A stretch of 14,654 bases of DNA from Hyphomonadaceae bacterium (GTDB taxonomy: Bacteria > Pseudomonadota > Alphaproteobacteria > Caulobacterales > Hyphomonadaceae): positions 1-14,654 of the forward strand of contig JAUYSA010000483.1 in the NCBI GenBank assembly GCA_030696545.1, written 5' to 3'. Under the pieces are notes generated by a model, which worked only from the letters and a program-made list of their open reading frames with translations, was not told the DNA's origin and did not search any database. Position 1 is the first letter of the stretch. Every line of letters begins with the position of its first letter. The position numbers and the translations under genes are program-made. Below are positions 7,638-14,654 of this stretch, piece by piece.

Positions 7638-8041
7638 CAGGCACGCTCCCGTGCAGGAATCGCATTGGGGGAGTGAACTTCGGTACGCTCGGCCACGCGG
7701 TAGGTCAGAAACTGACCGTCGCCTTCGTGAACGGTCACATAATCGCCAACGGTGAGGCGATGATCGCCAAGTCTGAAAACGGACTCATCGTCCCCCTCTT
7801 CGACTGCATCGTAATGGAATGACCAGTGTGAGCCGTGGTGCGTCAGCCTCCCATCCGCATCACGTTCGGTTCCTGGTTTGAAGCGAATGACCGTGCAGAG
7901 CTCCCGGTTCGTAGCCCAATCGACCGGATCGAGGTGATCGTCCAAATCAAGCGGCGCCACGATGACGTAACCCTGACTGTCGTCGCCGTCGGGATAGCCG
8001 GGATTGCGAGCAAGCCTGAGTATGATCTGGTAGAACGACAT
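7637..8041 (-). CDS. Conserved hypothetical protein, 134 aa
   Basis: First gene of a three-gene minus-strand operon. AGGAGG lies seven bases before ATG 8041, a very strong ribosome binding site. The protein is soluble, acidic and without signal peptide or membrane span. Recognisable blocks are YQIILRLARNPGYPDG at the start, GYVIVAPLDLDDHLD (24-38), WSFHYDAVEEGDDES (73-87) and GDYVTVHEGDGQFLTYRV (99-116). I recall similar proteins in other alphaproteobacteria, but no function is known to me. The putative FNR/FixK box upstream and the neighbouring FixL-like gene suggest it belongs to a low-oxygen regulon. Confidence 0.8.
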   Translation of the reverse strand: MSFYQIILRLARNPGYPDGDDSQGYVIVAPLDLDDHLDPVDWATNRELCTVIRFKPGTERDADGRLTHHGSHWSFHYDAVEEGDDESVFRLGDHRLTVGDYVTVHEGDGQFLTYRVAERTEVHSPNAIPARERA

Positions 8042-8091
8042 GAGCGCCTCCTTCGGTCTGCAACATGTAGCAACGACTGAAATCGCGCGGT

Positions 8092-8105
8092 CTGATCCAC
8101 GTCAA
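8092..8105. promoter_or_regulatory. Putative FNR/FixK box between divergent genes
   Basis: CTGAT-CCAC-GTCAA; read on the minus strand, TTGAC-GTGG-ATCAG. The FNR consensus is TTGAT-N4-ATCAA, and FixK sites accept TTGAC; only the first base (C for T) is off. A possible minus-strand -10 element TACATG (8069-8064) has its centre 32 bp from the box centre, the spacing of an activator bound at about -41.5, and the AGGAGG and ATG of the 134-residue gene follow. It is also 58 bases upstream of the chosen kinase start at 8163. Activation of the minus-strand operon is the most likely role. Confidence 0.5.
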
Positions 8106-8162
8106 ATGACCCAGGCGTGTGTCGCGTTTTATGGCTGCGTACCGTTGCAGGCGGCCGTTGGC

Positions 8163-9785
8163 ATGACAGATCAAGGGAGGCAGCCTTCGGAAACGCCGGA
8201 TTTGACGGCTGGCGCAGATGGGCGCAGCCCGATAGTTCTGGACGACGCATTCCAGCTACCGGGTTCGACATTGAAAGACCTTATCGGAGACAATCGCTTC
8301 CTGGTCGTTCCGGAAACGATGGTCGATGGGCTGATCGTCATCGATGAAGTGGGCACGATCCACTATGTGAACCCGGCCTGTACGTTGCTGTTCAACTACG
8401 CGCGCGACGCGTTGATCGGCCAGAACGTCAAGATGCTCATGCCGTCGCCATTCCGCGAGCATCATGATGCGTACTTGGCCCGCCATCGGGAAACTGGCGT
8501 CAAGCGTATTATCGGCATTGGCCGCGAGCTTCAGGGGTTAAAATCCGACGGCACAATCTTTCCGATGTATCTGTCGGTCGGACAGGCGCGCACGGGCGAT
8601 GAAGGTATCTTTGTCGGCATCATCTACGACCTCACGGAAAAAAAGCGCACCGAAGAAACCATCCTTCATCACCAGAAGCTGGATGCTATTGGCTTGCTGT
8701 CTGGCGGCATCGCGCATGACTTCAACAATATTCTCAACGTCATCGGCGGAAATCTCGAAATGATTGCGGCTGGAGACCTTCCACCTGCGGGGCGGCGCGC
8801 AGTAGCACGCGCGCAGGAGGCCGCAGCGAAGGCCGCGCGCATCACGCAGCGCCTTCTTGCATTTGCGCGAAAGCAACCGCTTAACCAGCAGCTGATCGAC
8901 GTCAACAAAGCGCTCGAAGACATGGCCGAGATGCTTCAACGTACAATCGGCGAGGCCGTGACCGTAGAGATGCATCTCTCTCCTAAGGCCGGCCAGATCA
9001 ACACCGATATCGACCAATTCGAGACTGCGATCCTCAATCTCGCCGTCAACGCACGCGACGCGATGCCCTCCGGCGGACTGATCGTGGTCGAAGCCGAGCA
9101 GGTGACTGTCGGCGACGAGCCGGGAGAAAATGGAGAAACGCCACCAGGCGAATATACGCGCATTTCCGTGTCCGACACCGGCGAAGGAATGACGCCCGAA
9201 GTCCGCGCGCGTGCGATAGAACCATTTTTTACAACCAAGGATGTGGGCTCCGGCACAGGCCTTGGCCTCAGCATGGTTTATGGTTTCATGAAGCAGATCG
9301 GAGGCCATGCACGACTGTATAGCGAAGTGGGCCACGGCACGCGCGTCAGTCTATTCTTTCCGCGTATCGTCTCGCCTCTCGCTGCGGCGCCGAACGTATC
9401 CCATTCGTCGATACCCGTCGGTCGCGGAGAGACAGTGCTTGTTGTTGAAGATGATCCCGACGTACGTCAAATAACCGTCTCGCGACTCGAGGGCCTTGGC
9501 TACAGGGTGAGGATTGCAACGGACGGACACAGCGCCATGCAGGTAGTAAAAAACTGCAGTGACGTCCAGCTGGCGCTGATCGATGTTGTCATGCCCGGAG
9601 GTATGGACGGACATGCCGTTGCTGATGAAATCGAGAAGATGGCGCCCGGGATCAAGCTGATATTGACGTCAGGATACTCTCCAAGAATGGCTGCCAAGGA
9701 TGCCCAGCAGACACGCGCCTTCCTCCCAAAACCATCAACGCGGGCGCAGGTCGCCAGAATTGTACGATCGATTCTGGATAGCTAG
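8163..9785 (+). CDS. FixL-like heme-PAS hybrid sensor histidine kinase with C-terminal receiver
   Basis: Numbered from ATG 8163 (540 aa). PAS domain about 45-160: compared with Bradyrhizobium FixL, the proximal heme ligand H200 is H101 (EHHDAYLAR), R206 is R107, and the oxygen-contact R220 is R121 (IIGIGR), with the same 20-residue His-to-Arg spacing. It should therefore sense oxygen through heme. The kinase has H-box HDFNN (H185) of the HPK4 type rather than FixL's own, N-box NARDAM, DTGEGM and GTGLGL. The receiver (about 423-540) has phosphoacceptor D474 and K523. There is no membrane span, so it is cytoplasmic. An earlier in-frame ATG at 8040 adds 41 unlikely residues, would span the FNR-like box and overlap the divergent gene, so I prefer 8163, although its ribosome binding site is weak. 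The layout matches rhizobial hybrid hFixL. Confidence 0.85.
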   Translation: MTDQGRQPSETPDLTAGADGRSPIVLDDAFQLPGSTLKDLIGDNRFLVVPETMVDGLIVIDEVGTIHYVNPACTLLFNYARDALIGQNVKMLMPSPFREHHDAYLARHRETGVKRIIGIGRELQGLKSDGTIFPMYLSVGQARTGDEGIFVGIIYDLTEKKRTEETILHHQKLDAIGLLSGGIAHDFNNILNVIGGNLEMIAAGDLPPAGRRAVARAQEAAAKAARITQRLLAFARKQPLNQQLIDVNKALEDMAEMLQRTIGEAVTVEMHLSPKAGQINTDIDQFETAILNLAVNARDAMPSGGLIVVEAEQVTVGDEPGENGETPPGEYTRISVSDTGEGMTPEVRARAIEPFFTTKDVGSGTGLGLSMVYGFMKQIGGHARLYSEVGHGTRVSLFFPRIVSPLAAAPNVSHSSIPVGRGETVLVVEDDPDVRQITVSRLEGLGYRVRIATDGHSAMQVVKNCSDVQLALIDVVMPGGMDGHAVADEIEKMAPGIKLILTSGYSPRMAAKDAQQTRAFLPKPSTRAQVARIVRSILDS

Positions 9786-10534
9786 TTTGAGCCGCTCGAC
9801 CACTTCACGTCCGTCGCGAGAACATACCCCTCCCCGCGCACGGTCTGGATAAGTTGCGAAGCGTCGACATATGGCGCCAGCTTGCGGCGCAGGCGGCTGA
9901 CCAGCGTGTCGATACTGCGATCGAATGCATCCCAGTCATCCTTCCGCGTCAGGTCGGCGATGGCATCGCGCGACAGGATGCGATTGGGTCGTTCGATAAA
10001 TGCCGCGAGAAGATTGTACTCGGCGCCGGTCAGTTCGATCACCTCGCCGGCAGGAGACAGCAGCGCTCGCTGGTCTGGCATGAATGCGAAAGTCGAGAAG
10101 CGGCCCGTCCTGTGTTCAGCCTGCGCGACTGCTGCGAAATGCGCCGGCGACACTACCCGCGCGCGTCGTAGAACAGCTCTCACACGCGCAAGCAGCTCCC
10201 GCAGCTCGAAAGGTTTCGACAGATAGTCGTCCGCGCCAACCTCCAGACCGACAACCCTGTCGACCATGGCGCCTTTTCCCGACAGAATGATTATCGGAAT
10301 CGCCGACCGGCCGCGCATTTCTGCGGCGAAGGTAAGCCCGTCTCCGCCGGGCATGTTGATATCAAGGAGCATCAGATCAGGTTCACCAGCAGACAGATGG
10401 GCTCTGGCTTCGCGAACGTTCGCCGCCTGGCTCACCGCATAACCTTCGATCTGGAAGAAATCAGCCAGCGTCTCGCGTAGGCCCTGATCGTCATCGATGA
10501 CAAGCAATCTGGCTTGCGCTGCAACTTCCGACAC
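9782..10534 (-). CDS. OmpR/PhoB-family response regulator, possibly the FixL-like kinase's partner
   Basis: A 250-residue protein starting at GTG 10534. Receiver domain 8-125: acidic pocket D14-D15, phosphoacceptor D58 (MLLDINMPGGDG), S85 and K107 (GADDYLSKPFE). The C-terminal winged helix spans about 145-240 (LTGAEYNLLAAFIE, SIDTLVSRLRRKL, IQTVRGEGYVL), so it binds DNA. It converges on the hybrid kinase gene, the two stop codons sharing CTAG 9782-9785. It lies 102 bases after ccoS on the same strand and may be read from the same transcript. In Rhizobium etli the OmpR-type regulator FxkR links hFixL to fixK; this gene has the same family and neighbourhood, but orthology is not shown. No FixJ-type (LuxR/NarL) regulator is present. 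Confidence 0.85.
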   Translation of the reverse strand: MSEVAAQARLLVIDDDQGLRETLADFFQIEGYAVSQAANVREARAHLSAGEPDLMLLDINMPGGDGLTFAAEMRGRSAIPIIILSGKGAMVDRVVGLEVGADDYLSKPFELRELLARVRAVLRRARVVSPAHFAAVAQAEHRTGRFSTFAFMPDQRALLSPAGEVIELTGAEYNLLAAFIERPNRILSRDAIADLTRKDDWDAFDRSIDTLVSRLRRKLAPYVDASQLIQTVRGEGYVLATDVKWSSGSN

Positions 10535-10636
10535 GATGTCTGTCCCCGGTCTTCACCCGGACACGTAAGCCCTGGCGATTAGAGACAGGTTAGCGTCTTG
10601 GAACGGGTGTCGCTAGCTTCGGTTGGTCGCACTTGT

Positions 10637-10786
10637 TCAGCTCGGATGATCGGTTTCATCGAGAATGCGCGCCGCGGCCCCCTTGGGGTCATCAAACTGG
10701 CCGGATTTCATGGCCCAGCTTAGGGCAGCGAGACCCGCCAGCGCCAGGCCGATGGCGGCAGGCAGCATGAAGATGAAAGCGTTCAT
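10637..10786 (-). CDS. ccoS: cbb3-type cytochrome oxidase assembly protein CcoS/FixS
   Basis: A 49-residue protein with one N-terminal membrane helix (about 4-24, FMLPAAIGLALAGLAALSW) followed by the family signature GQFDDPKGAAARIL. ATG 10786 overlaps the ccoI stop as ATGA. A GGGGTG lies upstream. A longer reading of this frame (start at 10897) is an artefact lying inside ccoI. CcoS is needed to give an active oxidase, by way of cofactor insertion. Confidence 0.93.
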   Translation of the reverse strand: MNAFIFMLPAAIGLALAGLAALSWAMKSGQFDDPKGAAARILDETDHPS

Positions 10787-13002
10787 GTGACACCCCGCTT
10801 CCCAGAGGGCCGCGGAGCTGTGAGCCGGAGGGCATTCAGAGTGACGACTGCAGAAGACGCAGACATGGCGATGGCTGCAATGAGCGGCGTTACCCATCCT
10901 GCGAGCGCAACAGGAATAACGACAACATTATAAAGCGATGCGAGCGCGAAATTCTCACGCATCCTGATGCGAGCTGTGCGCGCTATGGCGACAACCTGTG
11001 CAATGGCACGGAGACTATCGCCGGAGAAAACGCAATCGCTGGCGAGTCGCGATACGTCGACCGCGCCGCCTGGCGCAATCGATGCGTGCGCGCCGGCAAG
11101 CGCGCCGGCATCATTGAGGCCATCGCCAACCATCAGAATTTTCTTGCCATCAGCTTCCAACTGCATGATGCGGCGGGCCTTTGCTTGAGGCGTGACGCCC
11201 GCTCTCCACTGTACAATGTCAGCCGCAGTTGCGGCGCGGGCAACGCGTTCTTCGCCATCGCCCGAAAGAAGTTCGACCTCCATACCCATCGCCTTTAGCT
11301 TGGCGATTGTCTCCACGGCGTCCGGCCTGATGGCATCGTCAAAGTAGAAAACGACCGGCGGCGCTCCATCCATCGCAAACCAGATTTCCGAGCCGCCACC
11401 CGCCTGAGCGCCAACAAACGATGCAGAGCCAAGCCTCGCGCTCAGGCCACCGATCATGCCGGTGACGCCCCTACCTGGCAATTCGCGAACGTCTTCTGCA
11501 ACCGGCCCTGCCCCCGCAACCTTCACCAGTGCGCGCGAAAAGGGATGATGACTTGTCCGCGCCAGCTTCGCCGCTTTGTCCAGAGCACCACGCGCAGTTT
11601 CCGACATATTGTGGAGCACGGGATCGCCAAGCGTAAGTGTCCCCGTCTTGTCGAGAACAACGTGATCGACAGCTGCCAGGCGCTCCAGGGCGTCTCCAGA
11701 GGACAGATATATGCCTTCGCGAAATAGCTTGCCCGCCGCCACGACCTGAACGAGGGGCGCGGCCAGTGCGAGCGCGCATGGACAGGTAATAATGAGAACT
11801 GTAACCGCGACATAGGCGGCCTGCGCGGCGCTTGCGCCGAAAATCAGCCATCCTACAAAGCCAAGCGCTGCTGTCGCATGGACCTGTGGGACATACAGCT
11901 CAGCCGCCTTATCGGCGAGACGGCGATAGGAGGATTTCTTCTGCTCACCCGCTTCCAGTAGTCGCGCGATATCCGCCATGAGCGAATCGTTGGCGGCTGC
12001 CAGCGCCCGCACCCTGATGGGTGCAGACAAGCTTACGGCCCCTGCATGAAGCGTTCTTCCCGCATGCGTAGGCGCTGGCTCGACCTCTCCGGTTACAAGG
12101 CGCAGATCAGCCTCGCTTTCGCCAGATACGACCTCGGCATCCACAACCAGCCTTTCACCAGCCGCGACAAGCAGCATGTCGCCGGGACGGATATCGGCCG
12201 CGCGCACCGCTTCCGCACGGCCATTGGGGCCTAGCCGGGTAGCGGTCGCTGTCTGGAGAGATGCCAACTCGTTGGCGGCCGCGTAAGCGCGCCGACGCAG
12301 TCGTGCATCCAGAACCCGGCCAATGAGCAGAAAAAAAAGCAGCATCACCGCTGCATCGAAGAAGGCGTGCCTGCCGCCAGTGATTGTTTCATAAAGACTG
12401 AGCGCCAACGCTAGGATGACGGCCAGCGACACGGGAACATCCATGTTGAGACGACGGCGCCTGATTGACGAAATTGCGGACAAGAAAAACGGCCTGCCCG
12501 ATACAAGCGTGACCGGCAGCGCGACGGCTGCGGATAGCCATCGCAGCACATTGCGAGCCTCGTCGGGCAAGTCGCTGCCGAACCACAGCGGCTCCGACAG
12601 GAACATAACTGCTGCAGTCCCCACTCCGGCGACCGCCAGAGCGGTAAGAAGGCGACGCTCGGCGCGCACTCCCTCAGCATCAATCTTTCCCGGATCGAAA
12701 GCCGTCACGCCATAGCCCAGGCCAGCAATCGCTTCGACGATAGCGCGCGGCTTGAGCTGGCCTTCCCATTCCACGCGAAGTCGTGCCGTGGAAAGATTGA
12801 GGCGCGCGACCCTGACCCCCGGCAACCTGCTCACGCCATTCTCGACCTTGGACAAACACCCGCCACAGCTAGCGCCCTTGATGACCAGATCCAGCGACTT
12901 CACGCCGTCCTTCATCAGAACAAAGGTGGTGGGATCCTGCGCTACAGACGAAGCGCTTGGCGGGGACAGTCCGCTTGGGCAAGCTGGCGCTGTGGCGTTC
13001 AT
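10783..13002 (-). CDS. ccoI: Copper-exporting P1B-type ATPase for cbb3 oxidase maturation, CcoI/FixI
   Basis: 739 residues, full length. A heavy-metal-associated domain with C46-G-G-C49 comes first, followed by membrane helices, with CPC at 407-409 marking the copper path. The actuator loop contains TGE (304-306), the phosphorylated Asp is D451 in DKTGT, H486-P487 is the nucleotide-binding HP motif, and GDGLND is at 626-631. Two helices follow at the end. In the CcoI subfamily this pump delivers copper to the periplasm for the CuB site of subunit CcoN. The start overlaps the ccoH stop by ATGA, so translation is probably coupled. Oddities are an N-terminus with one Cys (ACPSGLSPP) where relatives often carry a CxHC-like cluster, and TGEV where TGES is usual. 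Confidence 0.95.
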   Translation of the reverse strand: MNATAPACPSGLSPPSASSVAQDPTTFVLMKDGVKSLDLVIKGASCGGCLSKVENGVSRLPGVRVARLNLSTARLRVEWEGQLKPRAIVEAIAGLGYGVTAFDPGKIDAEGVRAERRLLTALAVAGVGTAAVMFLSEPLWFGSDLPDEARNVLRWLSAAVALPVTLVSGRPFFLSAISSIRRRRLNMDVPVSLAVILALALSLYETITGGRHAFFDAAVMLLFFLLIGRVLDARLRRRAYAAANELASLQTATATRLGPNGRAEAVRAADIRPGDMLLVAAGERLVVDAEVVSGESEADLRLVTGEVEPAPTHAGRTLHAGAVSLSAPIRVRALAAANDSLMADIARLLEAGEQKKSSYRRLADKAAELYVPQVHATAALGFVGWLIFGASAAQAAYVAVTVLIITCPCALALAAPLVQVVAAGKLFREGIYLSSGDALERLAAVDHVVLDKTGTLTLGDPVLHNMSETARGALDKAAKLARTSHHPFSRALVKVAGAGPVAEDVRELPGRGVTGMIGGLSARLGSASFVGAQAGGGSEIWFAMDGAPPVVFYFDDAIRPDAVETIAKLKAMGMEVELLSGDGEERVARAATAADIVQWRAGVTPQAKARRIMQLEADGKKILMVGDGLNDAGALAGAHASIAPGGAVDVSRLASDCVFSGDSLRAIAQVVAIARTARIRMRENFALASLYNVVVIPVALAGWVTPLIAAIAMSASSAVVTLNALRLTAPRPSGKRGVT

Positions 13003-13484
13003 GGGATCACCGCAACCTTGCTGGCCCGGAAGACTGTTTCGCCATCTCCGCGGGCGGCGGTGATTGTGAACTCTGCGCGGCCAGCGTGGGCGTCTTCCAG
13101 ATAGACCCGATACTCGCCCGGAGCACTCTCCGCGAGGAGCATCACGTGGTCTTCCCGGCCGCCGCCGACGACAAAGTAGGACGCGCGGACATCCAGGCCG
13201 GTGACTGCCGACTGCGCTTTGTCGACGAACCGCACGACAAGCGCAGCACGGCCGTCGTTGATCACACCCGCCTCAGCCTTCCATCCCAGCTCCGCCTGCC
13301 GATTACGGCCCTCGATTTCCCGATTGTAGTCGAGGCCGAGAACATACGAGTTCCGAACCTGCTCTCCCGGGAATGTGTTGACGGCTCGGATAATGAAATA
13401 TGTGTCGGTCCCGATGATGAAAGCGAAGAACGCAATGACCATCCAGAGGACATGAACGCCGCGCAGACCCTTGCTAGCTTGCAT
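12999..13484 (-). CDS. ccoH: cbb3 oxidase assembly protein CcoH/FixH
   Basis: 161 residues from ATG 13484, preceded by GGAG at seven bases. A longer reading would need TTG at 13502 and is less likely. One N-terminal membrane helix (about 10-32, HVLWMVIAFFAFIIGTDTYF) anchors a periplasmic beta-rich domain. Family landmarks are NSYVLGLDYN (45-54) and LGWKAEAG. The start overlaps the ccoG end by 11 bases and the stop overlaps the ccoI start by ATGA. CcoH assists assembly and stability of the oxidase complex. Confidence 0.92.
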   Translation of the reverse strand: MQASKGLRGVHVLWMVIAFFAFIIGTDTYFIIRAVNTFPGEQVRNSYVLGLDYNREIEGRNRQAELGWKAEAGVINDGRAALVVRFVDKAQSAVTGLDVRASYFVVGGGREDHVMLLAESAPGEYRVYLEDAHAGRAEFTITAARGDGETVFRASKVAVIP

Positions 13485-14654
13485 TGCCGTACTCCGGTTC
13501 AAGGAATGTGGCGGCTGTCATCGCAACGACCTTACCGGACTCGGAGAGCACCACGCGAATATCTACGCTGGATCCACGCAACGCAGCGGGCGCAACCGTC
13601 AGCAGCAACCTGTACCGTTCAACCCCATCAGCCGCCGCGGAAACGACAGGCCGGCTCGCATCTCCGCCTTCTCCGATGATTTCCACAACGGCGCCCGGCA
13701 GGCCTTCGACCTGAACATCAAAGACGCGGTGCGCGCGTTGCTTGTTGACGACCTTCAGCGTGTATCCGTTGCGGACATCACCATCGGCTAGCTGAACGAA
13801 CGGCAGAGACCGATCCTTCAGGATGGATATCTCGATATCCGAGCGAGTCGCCAATCCGAACGCCATGAGAGTCGCGGTAAGGCAAAAGACGAGCGCATAC
13901 ACAATGAGGCGGGGACGGAATGGCGAAAAATTGCGGGCGGGAAAGCTTTTCCAGCGACGCAGGACATTCTCGTCGGTGTCGTAGGCGATCAGCGCCGTGG
14001 GCCGGCCGATCTTCTTCATGACGCCATCGCACGCATCGATGCAAAGTCCGCACTGGATGCATTCCAGCTGCGGACCGTTGCGTATGTCGATACCCATTGG
14101 GCAAACGACCACGCACTGCTTGCAGTCCACACAATCGCCCCGCCCTTCCCATGTCTCGCCCTTCTTGTGCGCTCCGCGCGGATCGCCGCGTTCCGAGCGG
14201 TAAGTCACCATCAGGGTATCGCGGTCGATCAGTGCAGACTGGATTCGCGGCCACGGGCACATGTAGGTGCAGACCTGCTCGCGCATCGTGCCGGCGAGCG
14301 CATAGGTTGTCGCCGTCAGCAGGGCCGCAAAAACATAGGCCGTCATCGGCGCCTGACCGGTGAAGAATGTTTCTGCGAGCGATCTGGCGTCGTGCCAATA
14401 AAGTATGAAAGCGCCACCCGTCGCGAACGCGATCACCAGCCAAGCGGCATGCTTACCTGCCTTGCGCCATAACTTGTTGAAAGACCAAGGCGCCTTGTCC
14501 AGCTTCATGCGCGCATTGCGATCGCCTTCGAAGAAGCGCTCGACCACCAAAAAAAGGTCGGTCCACACCGTCTGCGGACAGAAATAGCCGCACCACACAC
14601 GGCCGAGCAGCGCCGTGACAAGAAACAGCCCCACGGCGGCGAGGATCAAAAGGC
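13474..14654 (-). CDS. ccoG: Cytochrome c oxidase accessory protein CcoG/FixG/RdxA (5' end off the right edge)
   Basis: About 392 C-terminal residues are visible; the start is past the edge, since the frame stays open (TTG at 14649 is internal). Visible parts: the membrane motif GRVWCGYFCPQTVWTD, a second Cys pair in CTYMCPWPRIQSAL, then two ferredoxin-like 4Fe-4S motifs, CVDCKQCVVVCP and CIQCGLCIDACD. After these come another membrane helix (about LIVYALVFCLTATLMAFGL) and a periplasmic immunoglobulin-like C-terminus (ISILKDRSLPFVQL...). In Rhodobacter, CcoG reduces Cu(II) to Cu(I) for the oxidase copper site. It should be preceded by ccoNOQP outside the window. Confidence 0.94.
   Translation of the reverse strand, partial: LLILAAVGLFLVTALLGRVWCGYFCPQTVWTDLFLVVERFFEGDRNARMKLDKAPWSFNKLWRKAGKHAAWLVIAFATGGAFILYWHDARSLAETFFTGQAPMTAYVFAALLTATTYALAGTMREQVCTYMCPWPRIQSALIDRDTLMVTYRSERGDPRGAHKKGETWEGRGDCVDCKQCVVVCPMGIDIRNGPQLECIQCGLCIDACDGVMKKIGRPTALIAYDTDENVLRRWKSFPARNFSPFRPRLIVYALVFCLTATLMAFGLATRSDIEISILKDRSLPFVQLADGDVRNGYTLKVVNKQRAHRVFDVQVEGLPGAVVEIIGEGGDASRPVVSAAADGVERYRLLLTVAPAALRGSSVDIRVVLSESGKVVAMTAATFLEPEYGNAS

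Noticed and set aside
8538..9335. 265-codon minus frame inside the hybrid kinase
   Set aside because: Antisense shadow of the PAS, HisKA and ATPase domains, whose motifs are all on the plus strand.
10535..10636. Possible terminator between ccoS and the response regulator
   Set aside because: Only a 5-bp stem with a long loop and no T-tract; read-through seems as likely.

Overview
The window comes from a GC-rich proteobacterium, most likely an alphaproteobacterium. The signs are FixL-type heme-PAS sensing, a fixGHIS/ccoGHIS cluster with overlapping start and stop codons, an OmpR-type regulator of alphaproteobacterial style, and a long TonB-dependent receptor with a Caulobacterales/Sphingomonadales-like plug. 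The lineage is inferred from protein style; there is no rRNA or marker gene to prove it.

Left part (1-7240): an uptake or oxidation locus, partly decayed. A secreted multidomain protein runs off the left edge on the minus strand (1-1353). It joins a cysteine-free thioredoxin-like domain, a single-heme cytochrome c and the start of a PHM-like type II copper monooxygenase domain. A gene-poor stretch of about 1.1 kb follows. Then come a complete 976-residue TonB-dependent receptor on the plus strand (2480-5410), a strong terminator, an ECF-type sigma factor (5660-6307), and the remains of an FG-GAP/ASPIC-UnbV (CRTAC1-like) beta-propeller protein (about 6187-7240). The sigma factor's last region runs straight into the propeller remnant. 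The remnant carries in-frame stops and switches frame twice, so the downstream end looks eroded by deletion and frameshifts. No FecR-type anti-sigma gene is visible.

Middle part (7261-8105): a compact minus-strand operon encodes a conserved protein of unknown function (134 aa), a small lipoprotein (86 aa) and a 33-residue single-span membrane protein that is easily overlooked. A near-consensus FNR/FixK box (8092-8105) lies upstream of it, placed about 32 bp from a possible -10 element.

Right part (8163-14654): the low-oxygen respiration module. A FixL-like hybrid kinase (plus strand) keeps the heme-ligand and oxygen-contact residues of rhizobial FixL but has a different kinase core and a C-terminal receiver. 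It converges on an OmpR-family response regulator, the two stop codons sharing one CTAG. This pairing resembles the hFixL-FxkR branch of Rhizobium. Next come ccoS, ccoI, ccoH and ccoG on the minus strand, in transcription order G-H-I-S, with overlapping ends. They serve assembly and copper loading of cbb3-type cytochrome c oxidase, whose structural genes (ccoNOQP) would be expected just beyond the right edge. The sensor kinase, the regulator, the box-controlled small operon and the oxidase assembly genes plausibly form one oxygen-responsive neighbourhood.
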